DNA from: Acidovorax sp. NO-1
GTDB taxonomy: Bacteria > Pseudomonadota > Gammaproteobacteria > Burkholderiales > Burkholderiaceae_C
DNA: 64,000 nucleotides
Assembly (NCBI RefSeq): GCF_000238595.1
Contig: NZ_AGTS01000100.1
Span: 116,640 to 180,639 of the forward strand
Reading direction: 5' to 3'
The translations under genes were made by a program, and so were the position numbers. This document shows, in pieces, positions 35,421-44,015 of this stretch. The number at the start of each line of letters is the position of its first letter. Within the stretch, counting starts at the first letter, position 1. The notes under the pieces were generated by a model. It saw only the letters and a program-made list of their open reading frames with translations, was not told the origin of the DNA and made no database searches.

Positions 35421-36059
35421 GTGTCTCCCACACCCCTTCAGCACAGCCCCGCCGCCGAGCGCAACCAGACGCCTATCCTGGCGCAACTACTGGCCGTGCT
35501 GCCCCCAAGCGGCGCCGCGCTGGAGATCGCCAGCGGTACCGGCCAGCACGCGGCGCACTTTGCCGCCGCCCTGCCCGGCTGGACCTGGCAGCCCACCGAC
35601 CTGCACGACACGCATTTCACCTCGATCACCGGCTGGGCAGCGCAGGCTGGTGCCCGCAACGTGCAGGCGCCACGGCGGCTGGACGTGCTGCGCGACCGCT
35701 GGCCCAGCGAGGGCCCCGCTTTCGGCGCCGCCGCGTTCGACCTGATCTACTGTGCCAACATGCTGCACATCGCCCCCTGGGCCTGCTGCACGGGGCTGAT
35801 GCAGGGCGCCGCCCGCCACCTGGCGCCGGGCGGCCACTTGGTCACCTACGGCCCCTACCTGGAAGACGACGTGCCCACAGCCCCCGGCAACCTGGCCTTT
35901 GATGCCAGCCTGCGTGCACAAGACGCCGCCTGGGGCATCCGCCGCCTCGAAGACGTGGCCGCTGTGGCCGCCCAGGCCGGCTTGCACCTGGCCGCACGGC
36001 ACGCCCTGCCCGCCAACAACCTGCTGCTGGTGTGGACCCACGCCACACGCAACGCTTGA
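35421..36059 (+). CDS. DUF938 SAM-dependent methyltransferase
   Basis: A 212-residue class I methyltransferase-fold protein of DUF938. The SAM-binding loop is ALEIASGTGQHAAHFA (motif I), followed by WQPTDLHD and FDLIYCANMLHIAPW (motif IV region), then HLAPGGHLVTYGPY. The substrate is unknown. The start is GTG 35421; no ATG lies suitably upstream, and dispersed repeat copy 7 occupies the leader. A 2Fe-2S ferredoxin gene follows after 13 bases. Confidence 0.9.
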   Translation: MSPTPLQHSPAAERNQTPILAQLLAVLPPSGAALEIASGTGQHAAHFAAALPGWTWQPTDLHDTHFTSITGWAAQAGARNVQAPRRLDVLRDRWPSEGPAFGAAAFDLIYCANMLHIAPWACCTGLMQGAARHLAPGGHLVTYGPYLEDDVPTAPGNLAFDASLRAQDAAWGIRRLEDVAAVAAQAGLHLAARHALPANNLLLVWTHATRNA

Positions 36060-36072
36060 ACAAAACGCCCCC

Positions 36073-36369
36073 ATGAGCACACCCGACACCGCCCCCTTCT
36101 TCACCGCCAGGATCGAGCCCGACGGCGCCCAGTGCGACGCCTGGCCCGAACAGCCCCTGCTGCTGTCGATGGAGCAGGGCGGCATCGACTGGCCCAGCTC
36201 CTGCCGCAACGGCACCTGCCGCACCTGCCTTGGCCAGCTGGTCGAGGGCACGGTGCGCTACGCCATCGAATGGCCGGGCCTGAGCGCCGAAGAACAGGCC
36301 GAAGGCTGCGTGCTGCCCTGTGTGGCCTACCCCGCGTCGGATGTGGTGCTGCAGGGCAGCGCCATCTGA
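36073..36369 (+). CDS. 2Fe-2S plant-type ferredoxin
   Basis: A 98-residue electron-transfer protein with a plant-type [2Fe-2S] cluster. The ligands are in [14 protein letters not shown] (C-x4-C-x2-C) and the last cysteine in [10 protein letters not shown]. It is close in length to stand-alone ferredoxins fused elsewhere to oxygenase reductases. Its redox partner is not in the window. It lies 13 bases after the DUF938 methyltransferase and probably shares its transcript. Confidence 0.9.
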   Translation: MSTPDTAPFFTARIEPDGAQCDAWPEQPLLLSMEQGGIDWPSSCRNGTCRTCLGQLVEGTVRYAIEWPGLSAEEQAEGCVLPCVAYPASDVVLQGSAI

Positions 36370-36442
36370 TCTGCGTCAGGCGCCGGACCTTTCAGAAGCC
36401 AAGCAGGCCCCGGTGCACTAAAATCCGGGGCTTCGGGGGCAA
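36370..36442 (+). other. ribB leader, upstream part
   Basis: Start of the 384-base gap before ribB. It contains CACTAAAAT (TAAAAT -10-like at 36419-36424) within a small CCCCGG/CCGGGG hairpin, then GGCTTCGGGGGCAA, faintly like the start of an FMN riboswitch. The conserved riboswitch body is missing. The rest of the gap is the 160-bp hairpin element (36443-36602) and about 150 bases in which I see nothing further. Confidence 0.4.
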
Positions 36443-36602
36443 GGGAGCCTCTGCATGAATGACGCGGCGTGTGCGCTGCGGATCGGGATGGGTTGCAAGG
36501 CGCAAAGCACAGCAATAGCGGGGCTATTGCGAGCATTTGCAACGCAGCAGTCCGCCCGAGACCGCAGATGCACGCGGTGCGATGATTCATGTAGAGGCTC
36601 CC
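36443..36602. repeat. 160-bp imperfect palindrome (MITE-like hairpin element)
   Basis: The ends GGGAGCCTCTGCATGAAT (36443-36460) and ATTCATGTAGAGGCTCCC (36585-36602) are inverted repeats matching at 17 of 18 positions. Pairing continues inwards with gaps (GCGCTGCGG with CCGCAGATGC; GTTGCAA with TTGCAAC; GCAATAGC with GCTATTGC) to a short GGGG loop, so the whole element can fold on itself. No transposase and no clear target-site duplication are visible. Confidence 0.72.
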
Positions 36603-36753
36603 CAGCTCCTTTGACGTGCGGCAGCGCCGCATCGCATGTTCTTTGGGGCGGTTTCTTGGGGGCACACCATGGCCCCCGGCCACAGGAACCTGTGCTGCAG
36701 CACACCGCCAGCTGGCAAGTCGCCAGCGGCTCCACAGAAAGCCCCAGCCTTCC

Positions 36754-37875
36754 ATGAACACCCCCCTTAACCCCGTGCCGATCTCGCCCGTCGAGGACAT
36801 CGTGGCCGAGATGCGCGCCGGGCGCATCGTCATCCTGGTGGATGAAGAAGACCGCGAAAACGAAGGCGACCTCGTCCTGGCCGCCGACCACGTGACGCCC
36901 GAGGCCATCAACTTCATGGCCCGCTTCGGCCGGGGCCTGATCTGCCTGACGCTCACCCGCGAGCGTTGCGAGTTCCTCAAGCTGCCGCCCATGGCCGCAC
37001 GCAACGGCACGGTGTACAGCACGGCTTTCACCGTCTCCATCGAGGCGGCAGAAGGCGTGACCACCGGCATCTCGGCGGCTGACCGCGCCCGCACCGTGCA
37101 GGTGGCGGTGGACCGCAACAGCCAGCCCAGCGACCTGGTGCAGCCCGGCCACATCTTCCCGCTGCAGGCGGTGGACGGCGGCGTGCTGATGCGCGCAGGG
37201 CACACCGAAGCCGGGTGTGATCTGGCCGCCATGGCAGGCTGCAGCCCCGCATCGGTGATCTGCGAGATCATGAAGGACGACGGCACCATGGCCCGCCTGC
37301 CCGATCTGCAGCTGTTTGCGGCCGAGCACGGCATCAAGATCGGCACCATCGCCGACCTTATCGAACACCGCAGCCGCAACGAGTCATTGGTAGAAAAAGT
37401 CGGCACCCGCACGCTGCAGACGGCGTATGGCGAGTTCACCGCCCACGCCTTCCGCGACAAGCCCAGCCAGGCCGTGCATCTGGCGCTGGTCAAGGGCCAG
37501 TGGAGCGCCGACGACGTGGTGCCCGTGCGTGTGCACGAGCCGCTGTCGGTGCTCGATGCGCTCGAAGTCAACCGCTCCATGCACTCGTGGGGCCTGGACA
37601 CCAGCCTGCAATACCTGGCCAAACAAGGCAAGGGCGTGGCTGTGCTGCTCAACTGCGGCGAAAGCGCCACCCAGCTACTGGCCCAGTTTGAAGGCACTGC
37701 GCGCTCGGCCCAGGCACCCGAGCGCGGCCGCATGGACCTGCGCACCTATGGCGTGGGCGCGCAGATCCTGCGTGAATGCGGCGTGCAAAAGATGGCCCTG
37801 ATGGGCCAGCCGCGCCGCATGCCCAGCATGGCGGGCTATGGCCTCGAAATCACCGGCTTCATCCCCAAAGAATAA
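36754..37875 (+). CDS. ribB: 3,4-dihydroxy-2-butanone 4-phosphate synthase with degenerate GTP cyclohydrolase II domain (RibBX type)
   Basis: A 373-residue riboflavin-pathway enzyme. The N-terminal domain (about 1-205) is a complete Rib[22 protein letters not shown] holds the acidic metal/ribulose 5-phosphate site, and [15 protein letters not shown] the second. The C-terminal domain resembles RibA, but the zinc cysteines of GTP cyclohydrolase II are absent ([24 protein letters not shown] where RibA has C-x10-C-x-C), so cyclohydrolase activity is not expected and a separate RibA must exist. ATG 36754 starts [11 protein letters not shown]. It precedes ribH. Confidence 0.93.
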   Translation: MNTPLNPVPISPVEDIVAEMRAGRIVILVDEEDRENEGDLVLAADHVTPEAINFMARFGRGLICLTLTRERCEFLKLPPMAARNGTVYSTAFTVSIEAAEGVTTGISAADRARTVQVAVDRNSQPSDLVQPGHIFPLQAVDGGVLMRAGHTEAGCDLAAMAGCSPASVICEIMKDDGTMARLPDLQLFAAEHGIKIGTIADLIEHRSRNESLVEKVGTRTLQTAYGEFTAHAFRDKPSQAVHLALVKGQWSADDVVPVRVHEPLSVLDALEVNRSMHSWGLDTSLQYLAKQGKGVAVLLNCGESATQLLAQFEGTARSAQAPERGRMDLRTYGVGAQILRECGVQKMALMGQPRRMPSMAGYGLEITGFIPKE

Positions 37876-37894
37876 AGACAGGAACAGGATCACT

Positions 37895-38359
37895 ATGTTT
37901 GGCGCAGACAAAGGCACCGCAGACAAACTGGACGGCAAGAAGCTGCACATCGGCATCGTGCAGGCCCGTTTCAACGAGAGCATTACCAACACCCTGGCCA
38001 CTGCCTGCCGCACCGAGCTGCTGGCCCTGGGCGTGCAGGAAAAGCACATCAAGCATGTGCTGGTGCCTGGCGCACTCGAAGTACCCGTGGCCCTGCAGGC
38101 CATGGCCGAGAGCGACGAATACGACGCGCTGATCGCGCTGGGCTGCATCATCCGTGGCGAGACCTACCACTTTGAACTGGTGGCCAATGAATCCGGCGCG
38201 GGCGTCACGCGCCTGTCGCTGGACTACCAGATACCGATTGCCAACGCCATCATCACCACCGAGAACATGGAACAAGCCGTCGCCCGCCAGACCGAAAAGG
38301 GCGTGGACGCGGCCCGCGTGGCGGTGGAAATGGCCAACCTGCTGGATGAGCTGTCATGA
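37895..38359 (+). CDS. ribH: 6,7-dimethyl-8-ribityllumazine synthase
   Basis: Penultimate riboflavin enzyme (154 residues, assembling into pentamers or icosahedra), condensing the RibB product with 5-amino-6-ribitylaminouracil. Conserved parts: [41 protein letters not shown] with the catalytic histidine, and [23 protein letters not shown] precedes the ATG. It lies 19 bases after ribB and overlaps nusB by four bases, a widely conserved ribH-nusB arrangement. Confidence 0.97.
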   Translation: MFGADKGTADKLDGKKLHIGIVQARFNESITNTLATACRTELLALGVQEKHIKHVLVPGALEVPVALQAMAESDEYDALIALGCIIRGETYHFELVANESGAGVTRLSLDYQIPIANAIITTENMEQAVARQTEKGVDAARVAVEMANLLDELS

Positions 38360-38913
38360 GCGAACACACCCCCACGCCGTCGTCGGCACGCCCACCCAAG
38401 CAAACCCGCACCGGTCTCACGAGCACGGGGGCGCGCAAGGCAGCCTCCAAGTCCAACCGCAGCCGCGCGCGCGAGTTTGCGCTGCAGGCGCTGTACCAGC
38501 ACCTTGTGGGTGGCAACGACGCCACGGCCATCGACGCGTTCACGCGCGACCTGGCGGGTTTTCACAAGGCCGACTCGGCGCACTACGACGCCCTGCTGCA
38601 TGGCTGCATTGAAAACGCTGCCGACCTGGACGCCCTGGTCACCCCGCTGCTGGACCGCAAGATGGCGGAAATCTCGCCCATCGAGCACGCCTGCATGTGG
38701 ATCGGCGTGTACGAGTTCCAGCACTGCCTGGATGTGCCCTGGCGCGTGGTGCTCAACGAATGTATTGAGCTGGCCAAGGAGTTTGGCGGCACCGACGGCC
38801 ACAAGTATGTGAACGCCGTGCTCAACGGCCTGGCCCCCAAGCTGCGCGCACAGGAGGTGGCCGCCGACAAGGCCTCTGGCGCCACACCGCCCGCGCCCGC
38901 CGACGAAGCCTGA
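38356..38913 (+). CDS. nusB: transcription antitermination factor NusB
   Basis: All-helical RNA-binding protein (185 residues) that with NusE binds boxA in rRNA operons. The conserved core runs from [15 protein letters not shown] to [33 protein letters not shown]. It has a 35-residue basic, Ser/Thr-rich N-terminal extension and a short acidic C-terminal tail beyond the E. coli length of 139. Its ATG overlaps the ribH stop (ATGA), so the two are translationally coupled. Confidence 0.96.
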   Translation: MSEHTPTPSSARPPKQTRTGLTSTGARKAASKSNRSRAREFALQALYQHLVGGNDATAIDAFTRDLAGFHKADSAHYDALLHGCIENAADLDALVTPLLDRKMAEISPIEHACMWIGVYEFQHCLDVPWRVVLNECIELAKEFGGTDGHKYVNAVLNGLAPKLRAQEVAADKASGATPPAPADEA

Positions 38914-39019
38914 GCGGGCCCCATCCGCCCGCCCTGCTGTGTAGCGCTTTCTGCGGCCACGCACAGGGCGCCCCCCTGATCTCCCCACCCCCCGATCCGC
39001 TCGGGCAGGACACCGTCCC

Positions 39020-40204
39020 ATGAAGTTTTCCACGCGCGCCGAGCGCATCGAACCGTTCTACGTGATGGAAGTGGCCAAGGCTGCGCAGGCTCTGGCCCGC
39101 GAGGTGGCGGGCACGCGCGAGCCGATGATTTTTCTGAACATCGGCGAGCCCGACTTCACCGCGCCCCCGCTGGTGCAGGAAGCTGCACTGCGCGCCGTGC
39201 ACAGCGGCACCACGCAGTACACCAACGCCCTGGGCCTGGAGCCCCTGCGCGAACGCATCAGCGGCTGGTACCAGAGCCGCTTTGGCGTGAACGTGCCAGC
39301 ACGCCGCATCGTGGTCACGGCGGGGGCATCGGCCGCACTGCAGCTGGCGTGTTTGGCGCTCATCGAGTCGGGCGACGAAATTTTGATGCCCGACCCCAGC
39401 TACCCCTGCAACCGCCACTTTGTGAGCGCCGCCGAGGGCAAGGCCGTGCTGCTGCCCACCACGGCGGCAGAGCGCTACCAGCTGAGCGCCGACAAGGTGC
39501 GTGCCGCATGGAATGAAAAAACGCGCGGCGTGCTGCTGGCCTCGCCGTCCAACCCCACCGGCACCTCGATTGCGCCCGACGAGCTGCGGCGCATCCATGA
39601 CGTGGTGCGCGCGCACGACGGCATCACGATGATCGACGAGATCTACCTGGGGCTTTCGTACGAGGAAGAGTTTGGCCACACGGCCCTTGCCATCGACGAC
39701 AACATCATCAGCATCAACAGCTTCAGCAAGTACTTCAACATGACCGGCTGGCGCCTGGGCTGGATGGTGGTGCCCGACGCCATGGTGCCGGTGGTCGAGC
39801 GCCTGGCGCAGAACCTGTTCATCTGCGCCAGCACGGTGTCGCAACATGCGGCGCTGGCCTGCTTCGAGCCCGAGAGCATTGCCGAGTACGAACGCCGCCG
39901 CGCCGAGTTCAAGGCGCGGCGCGACTTCTTCATCCCCGCGCTGCAGTCGCTGGGCCTGAATGTGCCCGTGATGCCCGATGGCGCTTTTTATGCCTGGGCC
40001 GATTGCACGCAGGCCGCGCAGCAGCTCGGCGTGACCGGCAGCTGGGAGTGTGCGTTCGAGCTGATGCGCCGCGCGCACATTGCCGTCACACCGGGACGCG
40101 ACTTTGGCACGGCCGAACCCGAACGTTTCGTGCGCTTTTCCACGGCCAATTCCATGGCGCAGCTGCAGGAGTCGGTGGCGCGCCTGCGCAGTGTGCTGGG
40201 GTAA
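39020..40204 (+). CDS. class I/II pyridoxal-phosphate aminotransferase
   Basis: A 394-residue fold-type I PLP enzyme. The PLP lysine is in SFSKYFNMTGWRLGW; other marks are NIGEPDFTAPP, TAGASAALQLA, SPSNPTGT, DEIYLGLSYE and the C-terminal carboxylate-binding arginine in ERFVRFSTA. It resembles AlaT/AspC-type transaminases acting on alanine or aspartate with 2-oxoglutarate, but the exact amino acid cannot be fixed. It precedes ybgC-tolQRA by six bases, an arrangement with no obvious functional link. Confidence 0.92.
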   Translation: MKFSTRAERIEPFYVMEVAKAAQALAREVAGTREPMIFLNIGEPDFTAPPLVQEAALRAVHSGTTQYTNALGLEPLRERISGWYQSRFGVNVPARRIVVTAGASAALQLACLALIESGDEILMPDPSYPCNRHFVSAAEGKAVLLPTTAAERYQLSADKVRAAWNEKTRGVLLASPSNPTGTSIAPDELRRIHDVVRAHDGITMIDEIYLGLSYEEEFGHTALAIDDNIISINSFSKYFNMTGWRLGWMVVPDAMVPVVERLAQNLFICASTVSQHAALACFEPESIAEYERRRAEFKARRDFFIPALQSLGLNVPVMPDGAFYAWADCTQAAQQLGVTGSWECAFELMRRAHIAVTPGRDFGTAEPERFVRFSTANSMAQLQESVARLRSVLG

Positions 40205-40210
40205 AGCGCC

Positions 40211-40630
40211 ATGGCGTTCGAGTTTCCCATCCGTGTGTACTGGGAGGACACCGATGCCGGCGGCATCGTGTTCTACGCCAACTACCTCAAGTTTTTTGAG
40301 CGCGCGCGCACCGAATGGCTGCGCTCGCTGGGCGTGGGCCAGCAGCAATTGCGGGAACAAACCGGGGGCATGTTTGTCGTAACGGATGCCCAGCTGCGCT
40401 ACCACCGGCCGGCACGGCTGGACGACGAACTCATTGTTACCGCCGCCTTGCAGGCTGCAGGCCGCGCATCGTTGACAATAGTGCAGAGTGCGCTCCTGAA
40501 ACCAGAGCAGATGACCGAACAGACCCCGTTGTTGCTGAGCGAAGGCACCATCCGCATCGGATGGGTGGATGCCGCCACCCTGCGCCCCGCACGAATCCCG
40601 AACTCCCTTCTGGAACAACTCACACCATGA
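40211..40630 (+). CDS. ybgC: Tol-Pal-associated acyl-CoA thioesterase YbgC
   Basis: Hot-dog-fold thioesterase of 139 residues. The signature is YWEDTDAGGIVFYANYLKFFERARTEWL, with the catalytic aspartate in DTDAGG. It hydrolyses short or medium acyl-CoA and is nearly always the first gene of tol-pal operons, perhaps linked to phospholipid metabolism at the envelope. Its stop overlaps the tolQ start by four bases (ATGA). Confidence 0.96.
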   Translation: MAFEFPIRVYWEDTDAGGIVFYANYLKFFERARTEWLRSLGVGQQQLREQTGGMFVVTDAQLRYHRPARLDDELIVTAALQAAGRASLTIVQSALLKPEQMTEQTPLLLSEGTIRIGWVDAATLRPARIPNSLLEQLTP

Positions 40631-41340
40631 ACTCCCAAGACATGTCCATCATCAACCTGGTGCTGCACGCCAGCTGGGTGGTGCAACTCGTCATGCTGTT
40701 GCTGCTGATCGTCTCGGTGGCCAGCTGGGCCGCCATCTTCCGCAAGCTGTTTGCCTTGAAGCGCGTGAAGACACTGAACGAAGACTTCGAGCGCGAATTC
40801 TGGTCGGGCACCAGCCTGAATGACCTGTACGCCGCCGCCGCGCAAAACGCCAAGCAGGCCGGGCCCATGGAACGCATTTTTGCCAGTGGCATGCGCGAAT
40901 ACCAGAAGCTGCGCGAGCGCCGCATAGCGGACACCGGTACGTTGCTCGACGGCGCACGCCGCGCCATGCGCGCCAGCTTCCAGCGCGAAATGGACGTGGT
41001 GGAGTCGAGCCTTTCATTCCTGGCATCGGTGGGCTCGGTGTCGCCGTACGTGGGCCTGTTCGGCACGGTGTGGGGCATCATGCATGCGTTCACCGGCTTT
41101 GCTGGCATGGAGCAGGTCACGCTCGCCACCGTGGCACCCGGTATTGCCGAGGCGCTGGTCGCCACGGCCCTGGGCCTGTTTGCCGCCATCCCGGCCGTGA
41201 TCGCCTACAACCGCTTCGCGCGCGACATTGACCGCGTGGCCACGCACCAGGAGACCTTCATTGAAGAGTTCTCCAACATTCTCCAGCGCAACCTGGGCGC
41301 CCAGCCCGCCCCCGCAGGCCATACGGCCTCGGGCCACTGA
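40627..41340 (+). CDS. tolQ: Tol-Pal system proton channel subunit TolQ
   Basis: Inner-membrane protein of the ExbB/TolQ/MotA family, 237 residues with three helices: one near residues 15-38 and two in the C-terminal half (SFLASVGSVSPYVGLFGTVWGIMHAF and AEALVATALGLFAAIPAVIAYN). With TolR it converts proton flow into movement of TolA, which helps constrict the outer membrane at division. The MERIFASGMREYQKL segment is typical. Overlaps ybgC by four bases and is 11 bases from tolR. Confidence 0.97.
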   Translation: MNSQDMSIINLVLHASWVVQLVMLLLLIVSVASWAAIFRKLFALKRVKTLNEDFEREFWSGTSLNDLYAAAAQNAKQAGPMERIFASGMREYQKLRERRIADTGTLLDGARRAMRASFQREMDVVESSLSFLASVGSVSPYVGLFGTVWGIMHAFTGFAGMEQVTLATVAPGIAEALVATALGLFAAIPAVIAYNRFARDIDRVATHQETFIEEFSNILQRNLGAQPAPAGHTASGH

Positions 41341-41351
41341 GGGATACGCCC

Positions 41352-41780
41352 ATGCCCGCCATGGCATCCCGCGGCCGCGGCCGCCGCACCATCAACGAGA
41401 TCAACATGGTGCCCTTCATCGACGTGATGCTGGTGCTGCTCATCATCTTCATGGTGACTGCGCCCATGCTGACGCCCGGTGTGGTTGATGTGCCCAGCGT
41501 GGGCAAAGGCAAGAACATGCCCAAGGTCGTGGCACAGGTCATCGTCAACAAGGATGGCTCGCTGCAATTCAAGACGCCCGAAGCCACACGCAGCCTGAAC
41601 CAGCGCGAGATTGGCGAGGCCGCGAGCCGCTGGCAGAAAGCCCAGGGCGCTGACAGCGCGAGCGCAGTCGTGATCAGTGCCGACAAGGGCGTGCAATACG
41701 AAACCGTGGTGAAGGCCATGGACGCTTTGCAAAAGGCGGGCGTGCAGCGCGTCGGCTTGTCCGTCAAACAGGGTGGCTGA
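41352..41780 (+). CDS. tolR: Tol-Pal system subunit TolR
   Basis: 142-residue inner-membrane protein with one N-terminal helix and a periplasmic ExbD/TolR domain. INMVPFIDVMLVLLIIFMVT contains the proton-path aspartate of the family. The periplasmic part includes VVDVPSVGKGKNMPK and the C-terminal VQRVGLSVKQ. It sits between tolQ and tolA, and its end overlaps a possible GTG start of tolA. Confidence 0.96.
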   Translation: MPAMASRGRGRRTINEINMVPFIDVMLVLLIIFMVTAPMLTPGVVDVPSVGKGKNMPKVVAQVIVNKDGSLQFKTPEATRSLNQREIGEAASRWQKAQGADSASAVVISADKGVQYETVVKAMDALQKAGVQRVGLSVKQGG

Positions 41781-41805
41781 GCCGGTCACGCGAATCCGCT
41801 GTTCC

Positions 41806-42714
41806 ATGCACGCCCACAACGACCTCGACCAGTTTGCCCCACCCAGGCCCCCGGCACGCCTGCGCGCCGTGTCGCTTGCGGTGCTGGTGCATGTGGTGCT
41901 GATCGGTGCGCTCACCTGGGGCGTGAACTGGAAGAACAGCGCCGATCAACCCGCCGTAGAAGCCGAACTCTGGGCCGCGGTGCCCCAGCAGGCGGCCCCA
42001 CGTGCCGCAGAACCCCCACCCCCACCTCCCACCCCCGAGGTAAGGCAGCCAGCCCCCGCCCCTGCACCGACCCCACGTGCCGTTGAGCCCCCCGACACCC
42101 GGGAGGCCGACATCGCCATCGAGCGCGAAAAGAAGCGCCTGGAGCAGGAAAAGAAAGCGCGCGAGCAGCAACTGGAGCGCGAGAAACGCGAACGCGAGCG
42201 CAAGGAAGCCGAGCGCCGCGAGCGCCTGGAGCAAGAGAAAAAAGAGCAGCGCGAGAAACAGCTGGCCGAGCAGAAGAAGGCCGAACAGGAAAAGCAGAAA
42301 CGGCTGGCAGAGGAAAAGCGCAAGGAAGAGCAGCAGGCCCGGCAACTGGCCGAGCAGCGCGAAGCAAATCTGCGCCGCATTCAAGGCCTGGCAGGCGCGA
42401 CCGGCAGCGAGACCGCAACGGGCACCGCCCAACGCAGTGCAGGCCCTTCGGGCGGCTATGGCGGCAGGGTGGCTGCCAAGGTCCGGCCCAACATCGTGTA
42501 CCCCGACCTCATTTCCGGCAATCCGCGTGCGGAAGTGGAAGTGCGGCTGTCACCTGATGGCACCATCGTGGGCAAGCGGCTGGTGCAGTCCAGCGGAAAC
42601 AAGGCCTGGGATGACGCAGTGCTGCGCGCCCTCGATAAAACCGAAACCCTGCCGCGCGATGTGGATGGGCGAGTGCCCGCCTCGCTGACCATCGGATTCC
42701 GGCCGCAGGACTGA
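41806..42714 (+). CDS. tolA: cell envelope integrity protein TolA
   Basis: 302-residue bridge between inner and outer membrane. One membrane helix (AVSLAVLVHVVLIGALTWGV, about residues 20-39) is followed by a proline-rich stretch, a long charged helix (about 100-190, alternating Lys/Glu/Arg/Gln) and a C-terminal TonB-like domain (VRPNIVYPDLISGNPRAEVE to LTIGFRPQD). ATG 41806 is used; GTG 41773, overlapping tolR, would add 11 residues. No Shine-Dalgarno is clear for either. tolB and pal do not follow. Confidence 0.92.
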   Translation: MHAHNDLDQFAPPRPPARLRAVSLAVLVHVVLIGALTWGVNWKNSADQPAVEAELWAAVPQQAAPRAAEPPPPPPTPEVRQPAPAPAPTPRAVEPPDTREADIAIEREKKRLEQEKKAREQQLEREKRERERKEAERRERLEQEKKEQREKQLAEQKKAEQEKQKRLAEEKRKEEQQARQLAEQREANLRRIQGLAGATGSETATGTAQRSAGPSGGYGGRVAAKVRPNIVYPDLISGNPRAEVEVRLSPDGTIVGKRLVQSSGNKAWDDAVLRALDKTETLPRDVDGRVPASLTIGFRPQD

Positions 42715-42748
42715 GATCCGTCAGCTCCACAGGCCGATATGGCTGGGC

Positions 42749-43867
42749 TCATGCCCAGTTGTTCAGCCCCGCGACCAACATGCCCGTGCCCACCAAACCC
42801 ACTTGCCACCTGAGGGCTGTGGACCACGATGGCACATGCTGCTCTACCCGCACATACAGCTGTCGCCCGGCGGCCAGCGACAGGACAAACGCCAGCACCA
42901 TGCCCAGCATGTTGGGCACCGGCGCCTCGGGCCACAGCCGGCCCACCACGGTGTTGACCACCAGACACACTGCAAAGTGCACCAGAAAGATCGAGTACGA
43001 CATCTGGCCCAGGCGCACCAGCGGCGCAAGGCCACACCAGGCGCGCAAAGGTCCGGTTCGCAAGGCGCCCACCAGGCACAGTGCGGTGACCAGTGCCACC
43101 ACGATGCGCCCCCGGAAATCCAGCACCAAGGCGATCCCGCCCAGCGCCACGATGAGGCCCACCCACACGAGCGGGCGAGGGGACTGCACGGCCCAATACG
43201 CCAGCATGCCCAGGCCGTAGGCACCCAGAAAGTAGATGGCCCACATGTCCAGCTCGGCCATGCGGTTGAACACCCACAGCGATGCAGCCACGCCCACCAC
43301 CACGCCAGCCTGGACCAGGCGGGCGCCGTGGCGCCTGGCCCACGCGCCCGGCAAGGCGCGCACGCCCGTCAACAAAAGCACGCTGCACACAAACAGCTGG
43401 AAATCAATGGCGACGTACCAGACACCCGCTGACAGGGCGTCTTCGCCCACGATGTCCTGCAGCAGCAGCGCATGGGCCAGAAGCTGGGCCAGCGTGGGCT
43501 CGTCGGGAACGGACGGATGGTCCGTAACCCCGCGCACCGCTGCAGCAGCTACCACCGCCAGCAGCACCGCCACCGCATAGGGCACCACCAGCCGCACAAA
43601 CCGCTTGGCCACCGCATGTCCTGCATGGTCGAAACGCGCCACCCCGTGGGGCGCAAGGCTTGCAGCCGCCAGATACCCGCCCAGTACCAGAAACACCTGT
43701 ACCGCCATGCGACCGTAGTCATACAGCCATGCCATCAGCGCAGGCGCCAAAGGCTGGGCAATGTCCGACATGGGCCCGTAGAACGCCAGGTGGTGCCAGA
43801 TGATCGTGATGCAGGCGAGCCCCTTGACCATGTCGATCAGGGGCGTGCGGGAGCTGGGGGAGGACAT
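42749..43867 (-). CDS. acyltransferase family 3 membrane protein
   Basis: A 372-residue polytopic protein (about ten helices) of the acyltransferase 3/OafA-OpgC family, which moves acetyl or succinyl groups onto surface glycans. The opening PLIDMVKGLACITIIWHHLAFYG carries the conserved histidine pair region, and the C-terminal LGQMSYSIFLVHFAVC is the usual final signature. ATG 43867 (MSSPSSRTPL) is preferred to 43894. The target glycan is unknown. It converges on tolA with a 34-base gap. Confidence 0.85.
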   Translation of the reverse strand: MSSPSSRTPLIDMVKGLACITIIWHHLAFYGPMSDIAQPLAPALMAWLYDYGRMAVQVFLVLGGYLAAASLAPHGVARFDHAGHAVAKRFVRLVVPYAVAVLLAVVAAAAVRGVTDHPSVPDEPTLAQLLAHALLLQDIVGEDALSAGVWYVAIDFQLFVCSVLLLTGVRALPGAWARRHGARLVQAGVVVGVAASLWVFNRMAELDMWAIYFLGAYGLGMLAYWAVQSPRPLVWVGLIVALGGIALVLDFRGRIVVALVTALCLVGALRTGPLRAWCGLAPLVRLGQMSYSIFLVHFAVCLVVNTVVGRLWPEAPVPNMLGMVLAFVLSLAAGRQLYVRVEQHVPSWSTALRWQVGLVGTGMLVAGLNNWA

Positions 43868-44015
43868 GCGAAGGTAGCCGAAAACCGGCCCCATCTTCCC
43901 GCGCCGTCCGCGTGAGGCCCAGGCGCTATTGTCGCCGGTCAGGATGGGCGGCTTGCCACCCTGCTGTCTGCACCGCCGCGCCGGGCCTCACCGCACAACC
44001 CTCCGTGGAGATGAT

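Noticed and set aside
36370..36753. FMN riboswitch ahead of ribB
   Set aside because: GGCTTCGGGG is reminiscent of its first stem, but the conserved CCGGCGGT and AGCCCGCGA segments are absent. The leader holds a long hairpin element instead.
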